Shown piece by piece: positions 9,088 through 18,229 of a stretch of DNA of 35,438 nt. Position numbers and translations under genes: made by a program. Source of the stretch: CAXYVX01 sp049297855 (GTDB lineage: Bacteria; Patescibacteriota; Saccharimonadia; Saccharimonadales; Saccharimonadaceae); assembly GCA_049297855.1 (NCBI GenBank), contig JBAQVB010000036.1:1-35438 (forward strand). Reading direction: 5' to 3'. Position 1 is the stretch's first letter; every line of letters begins with the position of its first letter. Under the pieces are notes generated by a model. It saw nothing but the letters and a program-made list of their open reading frames with translations, was not told the DNA's origin and did no database searches.

Positions 9088-10134
9088 TTATTCCATTTGC
9101 GCGTCTATCCATGAACTCAAGTTGGCGATAAATTGCCAGGAATAGCCGTTAGTCATAATTACCAAAACATAGCTGCCCTTAGGCGAATTGACAATCGCCG
9201 CATCATTCAGAATCGGGCCATTATAATCGTCGGCGAAACCGACTTTGTCTGCCACAGTGGTTGACACAGGCGAGGTGCCGTTCGCTAAGTTAGCTCGCAC
9301 GCCGGCCGGAATACCATCACGATAGCGCTGTTGCTCCATTAAATTCAATAAATTTTTAGTATTTAACGCATTAAGCAAAGCGCCACGTTGCAACTGTTCC
9401 AGTAAATTAGCCAAATCGTTAGCACTAGCGCGCATGTTGCCTAAACTAAAATCGGTTTGACGTGACCCAGCCGCCGTTGCTGTCGCCGTTAAATGACTAA
9501 ACGATGAATAATTTTGTAACCAAGCCTGTGGACAATTATTATCCGACACCAAAATCATTTGTCGTAAGCAATCACCCAAAGTGTCACCATTTAACGGCGA
9601 ATTCCAAGTTAACGTACCGTTTTCAACTTGCTGATTTTCCTCGAGGGCCACAAATAATTTATATGCTGAGGCCGCCGTCCACTGCGTTGTGTCGTGATAA
9701 TGCACTTGTCCGCGGTTTTGATTGGACAGATCGATCAGCGTGACCGCAACCTGGGCGTTGTTAGGCTCTAGGTCATCATCCAAAATAGCATCATTAGGTA
9801 GACTTAATTGCTGTGACAAAGCCGCAATTTCCCCCGGTAATTTTTTTGTAATACTAGTTGTCGGTGATTGACGCTGAGCTATTGCTAGTGCTCGTTGTTT
9901 ATCATGAGAGGTTTGTTGCGTCCAAACAGCCGTCGTCGTAATTACCAAGGCCAAAACAATGACAATCGTCAACACGGCGCCTCGCCGATATTTTCGGTGC
10001 TGTTTATGATCGTGTTCAATCGCCAGTCGACGAGCCCGCGGCGATCGGTAATCATCATAGTGCGACACATTGTAGATTTGGTCATAATGCGGAGTTGCCG
10101 TGTGATTGGACTGTCTGGTTTTAATGCGCGTCAT
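9088..10134 (-). CDS. Membrane-anchored serine hydrolase of the class A beta-lactamase / D,D-peptidase fold
   Basis: 348 residues. A charged cytoplasmic N-terminus (1-50) precedes one membrane helix (about 51-72), so the enzyme domain faces outward. The three motifs of the fold are present: S156-A-Y-K159 (SxxK), S197-D-N199 (SDN) and K297-V-G299 (the KTG equivalent). I see no ExxLN omega-loop motif carrying the general-base Glu of true class A beta-lactamases. C189 and C201 flank the SDN motif and could pair. It may act on peptidoglycan peptides or be a diverged lactamase; antibiotic resistance is not supported. It lies downstream of the DHA2 exporter but has its own extended -10, 6 bases before ATG 10134. 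Confidence 0.8.
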   Translation of the reverse strand: MTRIKTRQSNHTATPHYDQIYNVSHYDDYRSPRARRLAIEHDHKQHRKYRRGAVLTIVIVLALVITTTAVWTQQTSHDKQRALAIAQRQSPTTSITKKLPGEIAALSQQLSLPNDAILDDDLEPNNAQVAVTLIDLSNQNRGQVHYHDTTQWTAASAYKLFVALEENQQVENGTLTWNSPLNGDTLGDCLRQMILVSDNNCPQAWLQNYSSFSHLTATATAAGSRQTDFSLGNMRASANDLANLLEQLQRGALLNALNTKNLLNLMEQQRYRDGIPAGVRANLANGTSPVSTTVADKVGFADDYNGPILNDAAIVNSPKGSYVLVIMTNGYSWQFIANLSSWIDAQME

Positions 10135-10140
10135 GACTTA

Positions 10141-10149
10141 ATTTTAACA
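10141..10149 (-). promoter_or_regulatory. Extended -10 (TGTTAAAAT), leaderless start
   Basis: TGT-TAAAAT lies 6 bases before ATG 10134, with no Shine-Dalgarno. Confidence 0.5.
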
Positions 10150-10210
10150 CTTTTAGGTTGGATTCGACCACCCTTCAAGAGTAGGATGAAAAAATCTGAA
10201 TTCGTTCGTA

Positions 10211-12256
10211 TCACTTTGCGGCTTTAGTGTCCTCGCCCGGCGTGCCCTCAATTGGGCCACGCAACCGATGCTCTTTAACGCCAAATACTATAATAATAGC
10301 CCCAATCAACGATAGAATCGTCACAATGTAGAATATGCGCGCCAGTTCTTTCGTGAAGGCATCCACGACTTGCTTATGGAATTTATCATAATCGCCTCTT
10401 ATGTTTTGCGACAGTTGCTGCAACTGTGCATAGGTTAATTTTGACTTCCCGTTAGCTTGATCGATTACTTGCTGACGCACCGTCGTGCGAATTTGATCCT
10501 GCACCGATGACGGAATTTGCGAAATGTTAATTCTCATACCGTCCGCCATGCCGATGAGCGCCTGTTGTTGCGCCGCACTGATCGCATCGTCGATTTTCAT
10601 GACGCCCTGTTTAGTGCCGTTAGCCATTTTATTGACGTCCGATGCTTTAATAGTGCTAGTCAGATTCATCGCCAAATCAGCGTCGATCGTCGAATTATCC
10701 ATCAGATTAGAAATTGATTTATTTGCGCCTGATTGTGAAATAGTCTGTAAGTCGTGCACGAACGGCATGTGTGGCACCGAGCCGATCAACACCGCCACGC
10801 CAGCTGTCATCATCGAACCTAGGACCGCCGTACCAATCGTTTGACCCAAGCTACGGAACAGCTGCGACGACGAAGTTGCAACGCCCAAATCTTTTTGACG
10901 AAAAGCGTTCTGCACCGCCAGGTTAAGAGTTGGCATCGACATGCCTAGACCGATTCCGGCAACGATTTGCCAGACTGATTCATACCAAAACGACGATTGC
11001 GAATTCAGCGTGGTTGCGAAAAATGCACTCGTCGTTAGCATGGCAAAACCGGCTACCATCATGATTTTATAACGCCCAGTTTTTGTCACGATCGATCCCG
11101 AAATTGCCGCCGTAATAGAAAGTGCCCCGATTGCCGGTAATAGCATCAGACCCGACTCGGTCGCACCGGCACCAAAAACTTGCTGATTGAACTGCGTAAT
11201 ATACAGAATAAACGACATCATCGCCGCGCCAAAAAACAGCCACGCAATCATCGAAGCCATGTAAGTGCGGTTTCCCCAAAAACGATTCGGGATGATCGGA
11301 TCGCTCGCACGATGCTCAAACCACACGAATAAACCAGTTGCGACCGCCACGATCGCCCACAAAATCCATTCAATAGCGTTAATCGACCAACCGTGATTTA
11401 AGAGAAAGCTGAAGGTTTTATTGGCCGAATCGGTCGCGAACACCAGAGCCGCAATGGCAATTGTAATTGCAATCGCACCGGCGAAATCAATTTTGACGTG
11501 CTTGGCGTGTTTCAAAAACGGCACCAATACCGTGATTAGAACGATCACCGCCAGACCAATTGGCACGTTAACGAGGAAGCTCCAGCGCCAACCAACAATA
11601 CCTAAAATTTTACCCGCATCGGCAAAGAAGCCACCTATTAATGGCCCCGCCACCGACGCCAGGCCAAACGAAGCGGAAATCAGACCCTGCCAGCGCCCCC
11701 GTTCGCGTGGCGTAAACAAGTCGCCGATGATCGTGAATGAATTCGCCATAATCACACCACCGCCCAGGCCCTGCACAGCACGCCAAACAATTAGCCAAAC
11801 AACATTGCCCGACATTGCCGAACCAAGGCTACCTAAAACAAACACAATTACGCCAAACAAAACCATCGGCTTGCGGCCAAATAAATCAGACAGCTTGCCA
11901 CTAATCGGAATCGCAATTGTAAAAGTCAATAAATACGACGTCAGTAGCCACGAATAAGATGAAAAGGCATTAAAATCGTTGGCGATACGACCAATTGCAG
12001 TACTCATAACTGTCGAATCGAGTGCCACTAAAAAAGTTGCCGCCATCACTGCCAGCATAATGATGATTTTGCGGCGATCGGTTAGATGATTCATGAGCGG
12101 CAAACCAGCTTCGCTATTTTTCTTGGCTTGGTCTAGAAATTTTCGACGGGCAGTCGATTCGGCCACCACTTTGGCGCGACGCGCACTTGCGGCGACAACT
12201 TTTACTTTTGACGCGTTGGCCATTTTTTGACCGTGTTTCAGATTGAAAAAACTCAT
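10211..12256 (-). CDS. DHA2-family (EmrB/QacA-like) MFS multidrug exporter
   Basis: 681 residues, longer than the 450-520 typical of 14-helix DHA2 drug:proton antiporters. Residues 1-65 are a basic, Ala/Lys-rich cytoplasmic tail. Helix 1 carries LDSTVMSTAIGRIANDF, motif A is GKLSDLFGRKPM, and motif C is SVAGPLIGGFFAD; together these identify the family. Between the last two helices lies a polar extracytoplasmic insertion of about 150 residues. It is translated from ATG 12256 with AGAGGAT as Shine-Dalgarno, 36 bases after the interrupted AbrB-like regulator, so the two probably share a promoter. The gene ends in TGA. Substrates are unknown; proton-driven efflux of amphipathic compounds is the family role. 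Confidence 0.92.
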   Translation of the reverse strand: MSFFNLKHGQKMANASKVKVVAASARRAKVVAESTARRKFLDQAKKNSEAGLPLMNHLTDRRKIIIMLAVMAATFLVALDSTVMSTAIGRIANDFNAFSSYSWLLTSYLLTFTIAIPISGKLSDLFGRKPMVLFGVIVFVLGSLGSAMSGNVVWLIVWRAVQGLGGGVIMANSFTIIGDLFTPRERGRWQGLISASFGLASVAGPLIGGFFADAGKILGIVGWRWSFLVNVPIGLAVIVLITVLVPFLKHAKHVKIDFAGAIAITIAIAALVFATDSANKTFSFLLNHGWSINAIEWILWAIVAVATGLFVWFEHRASDPIIPNRFWGNRTYMASMIAWLFFGAAMMSFILYITQFNQQVFGAGATESGLMLLPAIGALSITAAISGSIVTKTGRYKIMMVAGFAMLTTSAFFATTLNSQSSFWYESVWQIVAGIGLGMSMPTLNLAVQNAFRQKDLGVATSSSQLFRSLGQTIGTAVLGSMMTAGVAVLIGSVPHMPFVHDLQTISQSGANKSISNLMDNSTIDADLAMNLTSTIKASDVNKMANGTKQGVMKIDDAISAAQQQALIGMADGMRINISQIPSSVQDQIRTTVRQQVIDQANGKSKLTYAQLQQLSQNIRGDYDKFHKQVVDAFTKELARIFYIVTILSLIGAIIIVFGVKEHRLRGPIEGTPGEDTKAAK

Positions 12257-12292
12257 ATTTATCCTCTTAATTCCTTTCTTTGTTACAGATAT

Positions 12293-12418
12293 TTAACTAT
12301 TATTCTTCATATCGTTCAGCTGATCGCTCACTTTAGCGATGTTTTGGCTCATCTCCAAACCGGCTTCAAATGGTCGCCGAGCACAACCAAGTAATTCGCG
12401 AAAATCCTCCTCATGCAT
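12293..12418 (-). other. In-frame continuation after the TGA of the AbrB-like gene (41 codons)
   Basis: Immediately after the TGA that ends the AbrB-like domain, the same frame continues from an ATG for 41 codons (MHEEDFRELLGC...) to TAA 12293. The sequence has the look of the C-terminal helix that usually follows a SpoVT/AbrB domain. Either the gene acquired a nonsense codon, or this is a separately restarted peptide; no Shine-Dalgarno precedes the ATG. Confidence 0.5.
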
Positions 12419-12577
12419 TCAACCGAGAATTTTTTTACTGGGCGAGCCGACCATGATAATTTCATTATTAGGCCTTAGACCGAGTTCCTTGCGCGCAAGC
12501 GCCGGGATTACTACCTGGCCTTTTTCACCGATCTTGGCTAAGCCGTAGATACGTAAATCTGGATTATGTTTTAACAC
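12419..12577 (-). CDS. Short AbrB/SpoVT-type DNA-binding protein, ends at in-frame TGA
   Basis: 52 codons from GTG 12577. Residues about 10-40 (YGLAKIGEKGQVVIPALARK, then ELGL) match the swapped-hairpin AbrB/SpoVT DNA-binding domain, which binds DNA as a dimer. Location just ahead of the exporter gene suggests it regulates that gene. The domain itself is complete, but the frame continues beyond the TGA for 41 more codons, so the product may be truncated relative to the ancestor. GTG is chosen because no ATG exists in this frame after the upstream TGA and because a consensus promoter ends 7 bases before it. Confidence 0.75.
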   Translation of the reverse strand: MLKHNPDLRIYGLAKIGEKGQVVIPALARKELGLRPNNEIIMVGSPSKKILG

Positions 12578-12584
12578 GATATTA

Positions 12585-12613
12585 AGTATAACTTTTCCTA
12601 CTTTTCACGTCAA
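12585..12613 (-). promoter_or_regulatory. Consensus promoter TTGACG-17-TATACT, leaderless GTG start
   Basis: -35 TTGACG (12608-12613) and -10 TATACT (12585-12590) are separated by exactly 17 bases; GTG 12577 follows after 7 bases. This is the best two-box promoter in the left half of the window and should drive the regulator and the exporter. Confidence 0.75.
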
Positions 12614-12661
12614 GTGTTTTGTATTAAAATCTTGTAGATAAAGTAATTTAACAGATTAAAA

Positions 12662-13300
12662 TTAACTCAAATAAATAATACCGAGTGATTTTTCGGCCCG
12701 GAATTTGGCAATTCGTAACTGATTTTTAGCGCGCCAGGCGTTAACCGCACGCGCCGCGCCGGGTAGTTTTTCATTTTGATAATCGTCGATCACAATAGTG
12801 GCACAGGGTGCAAATTTTTGATCCGTTTTAGCGAAACTATCGCGAACTGAATCATAAAAATCGCCATCGAAAAATGCAAAAGAAATTTGGTTGGGCAATT
12901 TGGCAGGCGGGACATCATTAAACCAATTTTTAATAATTTTGACATGATGATGAATGAATTCGGGCGGAAAAGTTTTAGCGAATTCGCGCACTAAATCTGC
13001 TTTGGTGGCCAATAATTCGCCGGCCTGAAATTCGGCACCAACGCCGGAAAAATCTTCATGAGTTTTGGCGGGCAGCCCGGCAAACGAATCATATAAAAAC
13101 AGCTTTTTATCGGACTTCAGTTCGCGCAGAATGCGAGCCAAAAATAATGACGTTGTGCCTTTATAACAACCAAATTCCACGACGTCGCCCGGCGTTTTAG
13201 CGTCCAATATTTTCACAAATTCCACCAAAATAACGCGTAGTTCAACCACGTCAACTTGGTCGGAAATGAGCGAATATCTTTTAAGTAATTTATCAATCAT
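12662..13300 (-). CDS. TylF/MycF-like SAM-dependent O-methyltransferase
   Basis: 212 residues. VEFGCYKGTTS at 41-51 is the SAM-binding loop in the form seen in the macrocin O-methyltransferase (TylF) family; LYDSFAGLP follows the second strand, FAFFDGDFYDSV and TIVIDDY provide the aspartates that bind metal and substrate in this family. Family members methylate sugar hydroxyls. Here it could modify a surface or cell-envelope glycan, but nothing nearby fixes the substrate. It starts 11 bases after the ruvB stop with no clear Shine-Dalgarno and probably shares the ruvB transcript. Confidence 0.8.
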   Translation of the reverse strand: MIDKLLKRYSLISDQVDVVELRVILVEFVKILDAKTPGDVVEFGCYKGTTSLFLARILRELKSDKKLFLYDSFAGLPAKTHEDFSGVGAEFQAGELLATKADLVREFAKTFPPEFIHHHVKIIKNWFNDVPPAKLPNQISFAFFDGDFYDSVRDSFAKTDQKFAPCATIVIDDYQNEKLPGAARAVNAWRAKNQLRIAKFRAEKSLGIIYLS

Positions 13301-13311
13301 CGTTATTAAAC

Positions 13312-14370
13312 TTACACTTCGCCCGCCACTTTTGCTAAATGCTTCAGTGCACGTTCGGTCAAAACACGACCACGCGGCGTCTTAATTAAAAAACCGATTT
13401 GGAGCAAAAACGGCTCATAAAATTCTTCGATTGTGGTCGGTTCATCGCCCGTGAGCGCCGAAATTGTTGTGAGTCCAACTGGTCGCAAACCGTAATTATC
13501 GCGAATTTTCCGGAGCATGGCGCGGTCGGCCGGATCCAAACCAAGTTCGTCAATTTCCAACAATTTCATAGCTTTTTGTGCCGTTACGACATCAATTTTA
13601 CCTTGGCCACGCACGTCCGCGAAATCGCGCACGCGTTTCAGTAAACGGTTAGCAATACGCGGTGTTTGACGCGACCGGCCCGCCAACAAATCCGCAGATG
13701 ATTGGTCTATCGGCACATTTAAAATACCCGCCGAACGTAAAAGAATGTCACGAATTTCATCATTATGATAAAACTCCAATCGAAATAGTTGGCCAAAACG
13801 GTCGCGTAGTGGCGGCGCCAGAGCGCCCGTCCTGGTTGTCGCGCCAATCACGGTAAATTTCGGCAAATCGAGCCGCACCGACTTGGCGCTCGGGCCTTTA
13901 CCAATCACGATATCGAGTTTAAAATCCTCCATCGCCGAATATAAAACTTCCTCAACGTTGCGCGATAAGCGGTGAATTTCGTCGATGAACAAAATACCGC
14001 CATCGTTCAAATTGGTTAAAATCGCGGCCAAATCGCCAGCTTTTTCGATGGCTGGACCGGCTGTAACATGCAACTCGGCGCCCATTTCATGCGCGATCAC
14101 GCCAGCCATGGTGGTTTTACCGAGCCCAGGCGGACCGTATAATAAAATATGATCAAGCGGCTCGCTACGCTTTTTGGCCGCCGCAATTGCCAATTTCAAA
14201 TTCGTTTTTAAACGTGGCTGACCGATGTACTCGGCAAAAGTTTGCGGCCGCAACGTCAGCTCTTCACGACGCTCCTGATCATCGCTAACGGGCGTCTCCA
14301 ATCGTCGATGAACAGGCGCATTAGATGTCACGCCATCATGATAACTATCCTGCAAATTTTTAATTGACAT
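13312..14370 (-). CDS. ruvB: Holliday junction branch migration ATPase RuvB
   Basis: 352 residues. RuvB forms hexameric rings that drive branch migration with RuvA. Walker A is GPPGLGKT (79-86), Walker B LFIDEIHR (D130, E131), sensor 1 GATTRTGALAPPLRDRFG, and the C-terminal winged helix holds GLRPVGLTTISAL and TPRGRVLTERA. The first 35 residues are a variable polar extension before the conserved LRPQTFAEYIGQ. ruvA and ruvC are not adjacent. It is divergent from the P-type ATPase gene; both start codons lie 8-10 bases from perfect TATAAT boxes. Confidence 0.97.
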   Translation of the reverse strand: MSIKNLQDSYHDGVTSNAPVHRRLETPVSDDQERREELTLRPQTFAEYIGQPRLKTNLKLAIAAAKKRSEPLDHILLYGPPGLGKTTMAGVIAHEMGAELHVTAGPAIEKAGDLAAILTNLNDGGILFIDEIHRLSRNVEEVLYSAMEDFKLDIVIGKGPSAKSVRLDLPKFTVIGATTRTGALAPPLRDRFGQLFRLEFYHNDEIRDILLRSAGILNVPIDQSSADLLAGRSRQTPRIANRLLKRVRDFADVRGQGKIDVVTAQKAMKLLEIDELGLDPADRAMLRKIRDNYGLRPVGLTTISALTGDEPTTIEEFYEPFLLQIGFLIKTPRGRVLTERALKHLAKVAGEV

Positions 14371-14378
14371 GTAGAATT

Positions 14379-14387
14379 ATTATATCA
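14379..14387 (-). promoter_or_regulatory. Extended -10 (TGATATAAT), leaderless ruvB
   Basis: TGA-TATAAT lies 8 bases before ATG 14370; no Shine-Dalgarno. Confidence 0.6.
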
Positions 14388-14415
14388 CGCCTAAATTTAC
14401 CGGCGGAAGTGGCTG

Positions 14416-14424
14416 TGTTATAAT
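14416..14424 (+). promoter_or_regulatory. Extended -10 (TGTTATAAT), leaderless P-type ATPase
   Basis: TGT-TATAAT lies 10 bases before ATG 14435; no Shine-Dalgarno. It is back to back with the ruvB promoter. Confidence 0.6.
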
Positions 14425-14434
14425 ATTTCTCGTC

Positions 14435-16300
14435 ATGCAAAAAACAACCAACTTTTTCAAACAATATTGGACTTTCGCGGTAACCGTTATCATCGGTGTT
14501 GTGGCCTTAATTTACGCGATCGCCACGAGCAACTGGAGTCCGAAAACCATCTGGAACGTACCACAAATTTTGAGTTCGATCTGGGGAATTTTTATTGCGA
14601 TATTTTTATTAATTAATATGATTAAAACTCTACGCTCGGGTAAATACGGCGTAGATATTTTAGCAATCACCGCTATAGTTTCTTGTATTTTAATAGGACA
14701 ATTTTGGGCAGCGCTAGTCATTGTATTAATGCTAACGGGCGGTGAAGCTTTAGAAGATTACGCCAGCAAGCGGGCACAGCGCGAATTATCCGCCCTGTTA
14801 AAACGGGCGCCACAGTCAGTGCATATTTACGATCAAAATCACAATCTGCACGACGCGCCGATCCGCCAAGTTAAACCGGGCGACCTACTTTTAGTTAAAT
14901 CGTCTGAGGTCGTGCCGGTCGATGGCGAACTAATTTCGGATCAAGCTGAATTTGACGAGAGCTCGCTAACTGGTGAGAGTTTACCCGTAGCTAAAAAACC
15001 GGGCGACAAAATTATGTCAGGTTCTATCAATAGCGATAATGCAATCACCATGCGCGCCACCGCCACCGCTGAGAATTCGCAATACGAAAAGATCATTGCC
15101 CTGGTACGCGACAGCGAAACCAACCCGGCGCCATTCGTCCGCATAGCTGATCGTTACGCGCTACCGTTCACGCTAATTTCCTACGCCATTGCAATTATCG
15201 GTTGGATCACCTCTGGCAGTCCGCTACGTTTCGCCGAAGTCTTGGTTGTCGCCTCGCCTTGCCCACTAATTTTGGCAGCACCGATCGCGCTAATCGCCGG
15301 CATGTCGCGCAGTTCGCGTCACGGCATTATAGTCAAGAGCGGCGCCAGCCTGGAAAAATTTGCCCACGCCAAGGCAGTCGCTTTTGATAAAACGGGCACT
15401 TTAACGCGTGGCGTAGTGGAAATTGAGGAGATCGTCGCCACTGGTACAATCAATAAACAAAAGTTGCTACAGCTTGCCGCTTCAGCAGAGGCTGGATCAT
15501 CACATGTTTTAGCAGAATCGCTCTTAAAAGCGGCGAAAAAAGATAGAGTCGCGCTCTTGCCCGCCACAAATCTGCGTGAAATTACCGGCTCGGGTATTTA
15601 CGCAACCATCGATCACCAACGTGTCATTATCGGCCAACGTGACTTTTTGGCGAAAAATAAAATTAAAACATTACCGGCTAACGACACCCAGACTTCGATC
15701 TTTATATCAATTGGCGATGAATATGTTGGTCGGATCATTTTTGCGGACAAATTGCGCAACAATGCGAAGCATACAATTAGTAAATTAAGAACAATGCGCT
15801 TACGCGAACTGACGATGTTAACGGGTGATAATCAACGCACTGCAGCCGCAATTGCGCAAAAAGCCGGCCTTGATTTCCGCGCAGAATTATTGCCTCAAGG
15901 CAAAGTCGCCGCAATTAAAGATTTGCAAAAAAAATATGGTGTAGTCGCAATGGTCGGTGATGGCATTAATGACGCACCAGTTTTGGCAACTAGCGACGTC
16001 GGCATCGCCATGGGCGCACGTGGAAGTACGGCGGCTTCAGAGTCGGCCGATGCGGTTATCTTGCTGGATGACATTTCACGCGTTGTGACTTTTCGCGAAA
16101 TTGCGAAACGAACCATGCGCGTCGCGTTGCAATCGGTATGGGTGGGCATTGTATTGTGCATTATTTTGGAAATCATTGCAGCGTTCGGTCTGATTCCGAC
16201 GATTATCGGTGCTGGACTTCAGGAACTGATTGACGTGTTGGTTATTTTCAACGCCTTACGTGCACTAAAAGATGAACGTTCAACTTCATTAGGCGCGTGA
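14435..16300 (+). CDS. P1B-type heavy-metal-transporting ATPase
   Basis: 621 residues. It should pump a metal cation across the membrane with ATP hydrolysis. Motifs in order: TGES (179-182, actuator), SPCPL (274-278, metal-binding helix), DKTGT (318-322, phosphorylated Asp318), SSHVLAESL (His357, P1B nucleotide-binding signature), TGDN and GDGIND (508-513). There is no N-terminal heavy-metal-associated domain; the protein begins directly with membrane helices. The transmembrane motif is CPL rather than CPC, which argues against a plain Cu+ or Zn2+/Cd2+ assignment and leaves the metal open. It ends with TGA at 16300, 36 bases before the ABC exporter, on the same strand. Confidence 0.92.
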   Translation: MQKTTNFFKQYWTFAVTVIIGVVALIYAIATSNWSPKTIWNVPQILSSIWGIFIAIFLLINMIKTLRSGKYGVDILAITAIVSCILIGQFWAALVIVLMLTGGEALEDYASKRAQRELSALLKRAPQSVHIYDQNHNLHDAPIRQVKPGDLLLVKSSEVVPVDGELISDQAEFDESSLTGESLPVAKKPGDKIMSGSINSDNAITMRATATAENSQYEKIIALVRDSETNPAPFVRIADRYALPFTLISYAIAIIGWITSGSPLRFAEVLVVASPCPLILAAPIALIAGMSRSSRHGIIVKSGASLEKFAHAKAVAFDKTGTLTRGVVEIEEIVATGTINKQKLLQLAASAEAGSSHVLAESLLKAAKKDRVALLPATNLREITGSGIYATIDHQRVIIGQRDFLAKNKIKTLPANDTQTSIFISIGDEYVGRIIFADKLRNNAKHTISKLRTMRLRELTMLTGDNQRTAAAIAQKAGLDFRAELLPQGKVAAIKDLQKKYGVVAMVGDGINDAPVLATSDVGIAMGARGSTAASESADAVILLDDISRVVTFREIAKRTMRVALQSVWVGIVLCIILEIIAAFGLIPTIIGAGLQELIDVLVIFNALRALKDERSTSLGA

Positions 16301-16336
16301 ACTAAATATAATTTTCCCGACCGATCATCTTGCTAA

Positions 16337-18229
16337 GTGGCTCGCGATAATGTTAAACTGTCTGACGTGAAAAAGGTTTTTCGATTACTTTTGCCGTATT
16401 GGTGGCTGATCATTTTGATGATTGCTGCCACGATTATAACTGTTTGGGCACAAATGCAACTACCGTCAATCACTGGTGATATAGTCAACAAAGGTATCGT
16501 GGATTACAATCAGAGCTATATCTGGCAACGCGGTTTAATCATGTTAGGCGTAGTGCTAATCGGCGCAATAGGCACAATTGCTAATAATTTTCTGGGCGCT
16601 CGAGTCGCCGCTGGGTTTGCTAGTCGGCTACGTCTGAAACTGTTTAAGAAAATTGAAAGTTTCTCACAAAACGAAATCGATCAATACTCCACCGCTTCAC
16701 TCATTACACGCTCAACCAATGATATTCAACAGATTCAACAAACGGTCGCAATGTTGCGTATGGCGTTACAATCACCGATCATGGCGGTCAGTGCGGTGAT
16801 GCTCGCGATGCAGCAGGCCCCCAGCATGAGCTGGATCATGTGGGTTGCGATGACGTTTCTCGTTATCATGATAGTAGTTTTATTTATAGTTGTAACGCCA
16901 CGTTTCAGTAAAATTCAGACAATGACCGACCAACTTAATTTGGTTTCGCGCGAGAACCTGACCGGATTGAGAATCGTTCGCGCTTTTCATAACGAAAAAT
17001 ATGAGGAGAGAAAATTCGCTAATGCCAATACCGATGTAACCGAACTAGCGCTATGGATTAACCGCGTTTTATCCGTGACGGCGCCGCTCATTATGTTGCT
17101 CATGAGTTTTACATCACTCGCCATTACCTGGTTTTTTGCGCGTGGTATAGTAGCCGGATCGGTCAATTTGGGCGAAATGGTATCGTTCCCGCAATACGCT
17201 ATTCAGGCCATTATAAGTTTTATGTTCATCGCAATGTTGATGATTTTTATCCCGCGCGCAGGCGTTTCGATTAAACGTGTCGGCGAAGTGCTTGGCACCA
17301 ATCTTTCTATCGATTTTGCACGCTCTAAGCAGAAAATTCAAGAATCCAAGCGCGGTCAAGTTGAATTTCGTAGCGTAACCTTTTCCTATTCGAATGCTGA
17401 ACAGCCCACCGTAAATAACGTTTCGTTTGTGGCAAAACCGGGTCAAACCACCGCCTTTATCGGGTCAACCGGATCGGGCAAAAGTACTCTAGTAAATCTC
17501 ATTTCACGCTTTTATGACGTCACGTCTGGCGAAGTCTCAATTGGCGGCATCAATATTAAATCACTCGCCAAAAACGAACTTGATGACGCGCTTGGCTATG
17601 TGCCACAGCGTGGAGTTTTATTCAGTGGCACAGTGGAAAGCAACATTAAATATGGTGCCAGTGCGCGACGACCAATTTCCGATGCCAACATGAAGCGCGC
17701 CGCCGAAATCGCCAGTGCGGACTTTATCAACGATTTGGATGGAAAGTTTCAAGCGCACATCGCGCAAGGCGGCGGCAACGTTTCCGGTGGTCAAAAGCAG
17801 CGACTATCGATCGCCCGCGCGATCGCCAAAAATCCCGACATTCTGATCTTTGATGACAGTTTTAGCGCACTTGATTACGCTACCGATCGTAAAGTACGCA
17901 ACAATTTAACCAAATTCGCTACTGATAAAACCGTTTTAATTGTCGCTCAACGCATCGGCACAATCCGCAACGCCGATCAAATTTTGGTCATCGATAACGG
18001 CGAAATCGTCGGTCGCGGAACGCATTACGAGCTCCTGAATAATAATGAATTTTATCGCGAAATCGCCGCCTCGCAGCTCAGTGAAGATGAAATGGCGAAT
18101 GAAATGAAACTCGCTACAGCCGGTCAAAAACCGCCGACCAAACCGCCACGATCTGCGCCCGCCAGGAAGTCTGGCGGCATCGCCATGATTCGTCGTACTT
18201 ATAAACCAGTCAAAAAGGGTACAAACTAA
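16337..18229 (+). CDS. Heterodimeric ABC exporter, subunit with degenerate ATP site
   Basis: 630 residues with a six-helix exporter domain (about 15-315) fused to a nucleotide-binding domain (about 340-575). Walker A is GSTGSGKS (376-383) and the signature VSGGQ (482-486). The residue after Walker B is D507 (IFDDSFSAL) instead of the catalytic Glu, and the H-loop His is replaced by Q538 (VAQRIG). Such paired losses mark the non-hydrolytic half of heterodimeric exporters of the LmrCD/BmrCD/TM287-288 type. A basic, proline-rich tail ends the protein. The start is GTG 16337; its stop overlaps the next ATG by one base (TAATG), so the two subunits are translationally coupled. Substrate unknown. 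Confidence 0.93.
   Translation: MARDNVKLSDVKKVFRLLLPYWWLIILMIAATIITVWAQMQLPSITGDIVNKGIVDYNQSYIWQRGLIMLGVVLIGAIGTIANNFLGARVAAGFASRLRLKLFKKIESFSQNEIDQYSTASLITRSTNDIQQIQQTVAMLRMALQSPIMAVSAVMLAMQQAPSMSWIMWVAMTFLVIMIVVLFIVVTPRFSKIQTMTDQLNLVSRENLTGLRIVRAFHNEKYEERKFANANTDVTELALWINRVLSVTAPLIMLLMSFTSLAITWFFARGIVAGSVNLGEMVSFPQYAIQAIISFMFIAMLMIFIPRAGVSIKRVGEVLGTNLSIDFARSKQKIQESKRGQVEFRSVTFSYSNAEQPTVNNVSFVAKPGQTTAFIGSTGSGKSTLVNLISRFYDVTSGEVSIGGINIKSLAKNELDDALGYVPQRGVLFSGTVESNIKYGASARRPISDANMKRAAEIASADFINDLDGKFQAHIAQGGGNVSGGQKQRLSIARAIAKNPDILIFDDSFSALDYATDRKVRNNLTKFATDKTVLIVAQRIGTIRNADQILVIDNGEIVGRGTHYELLNNNEFYREIAASQLSEDEMANEMKLATAGQKPPTKPPRSAPARKSGGIAMIRRTYKPVKKGTN

Noticed and set aside
11421..11957. 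178-codon plus-strand frame opposite the DHA2 exporter
   Set aside because: Low-complexity Pro/Thr/Ile composition mirrors the complementary hydrophobic helices; no Shine-Dalgarno or promoter.
12293..12577. UGA recoded as glycine (Absconditabacteria/Gracilibacteria code)
   Set aside because: TGA ends at least four other genes at the expected family length, and no other gene here is interrupted by in-frame TGA.
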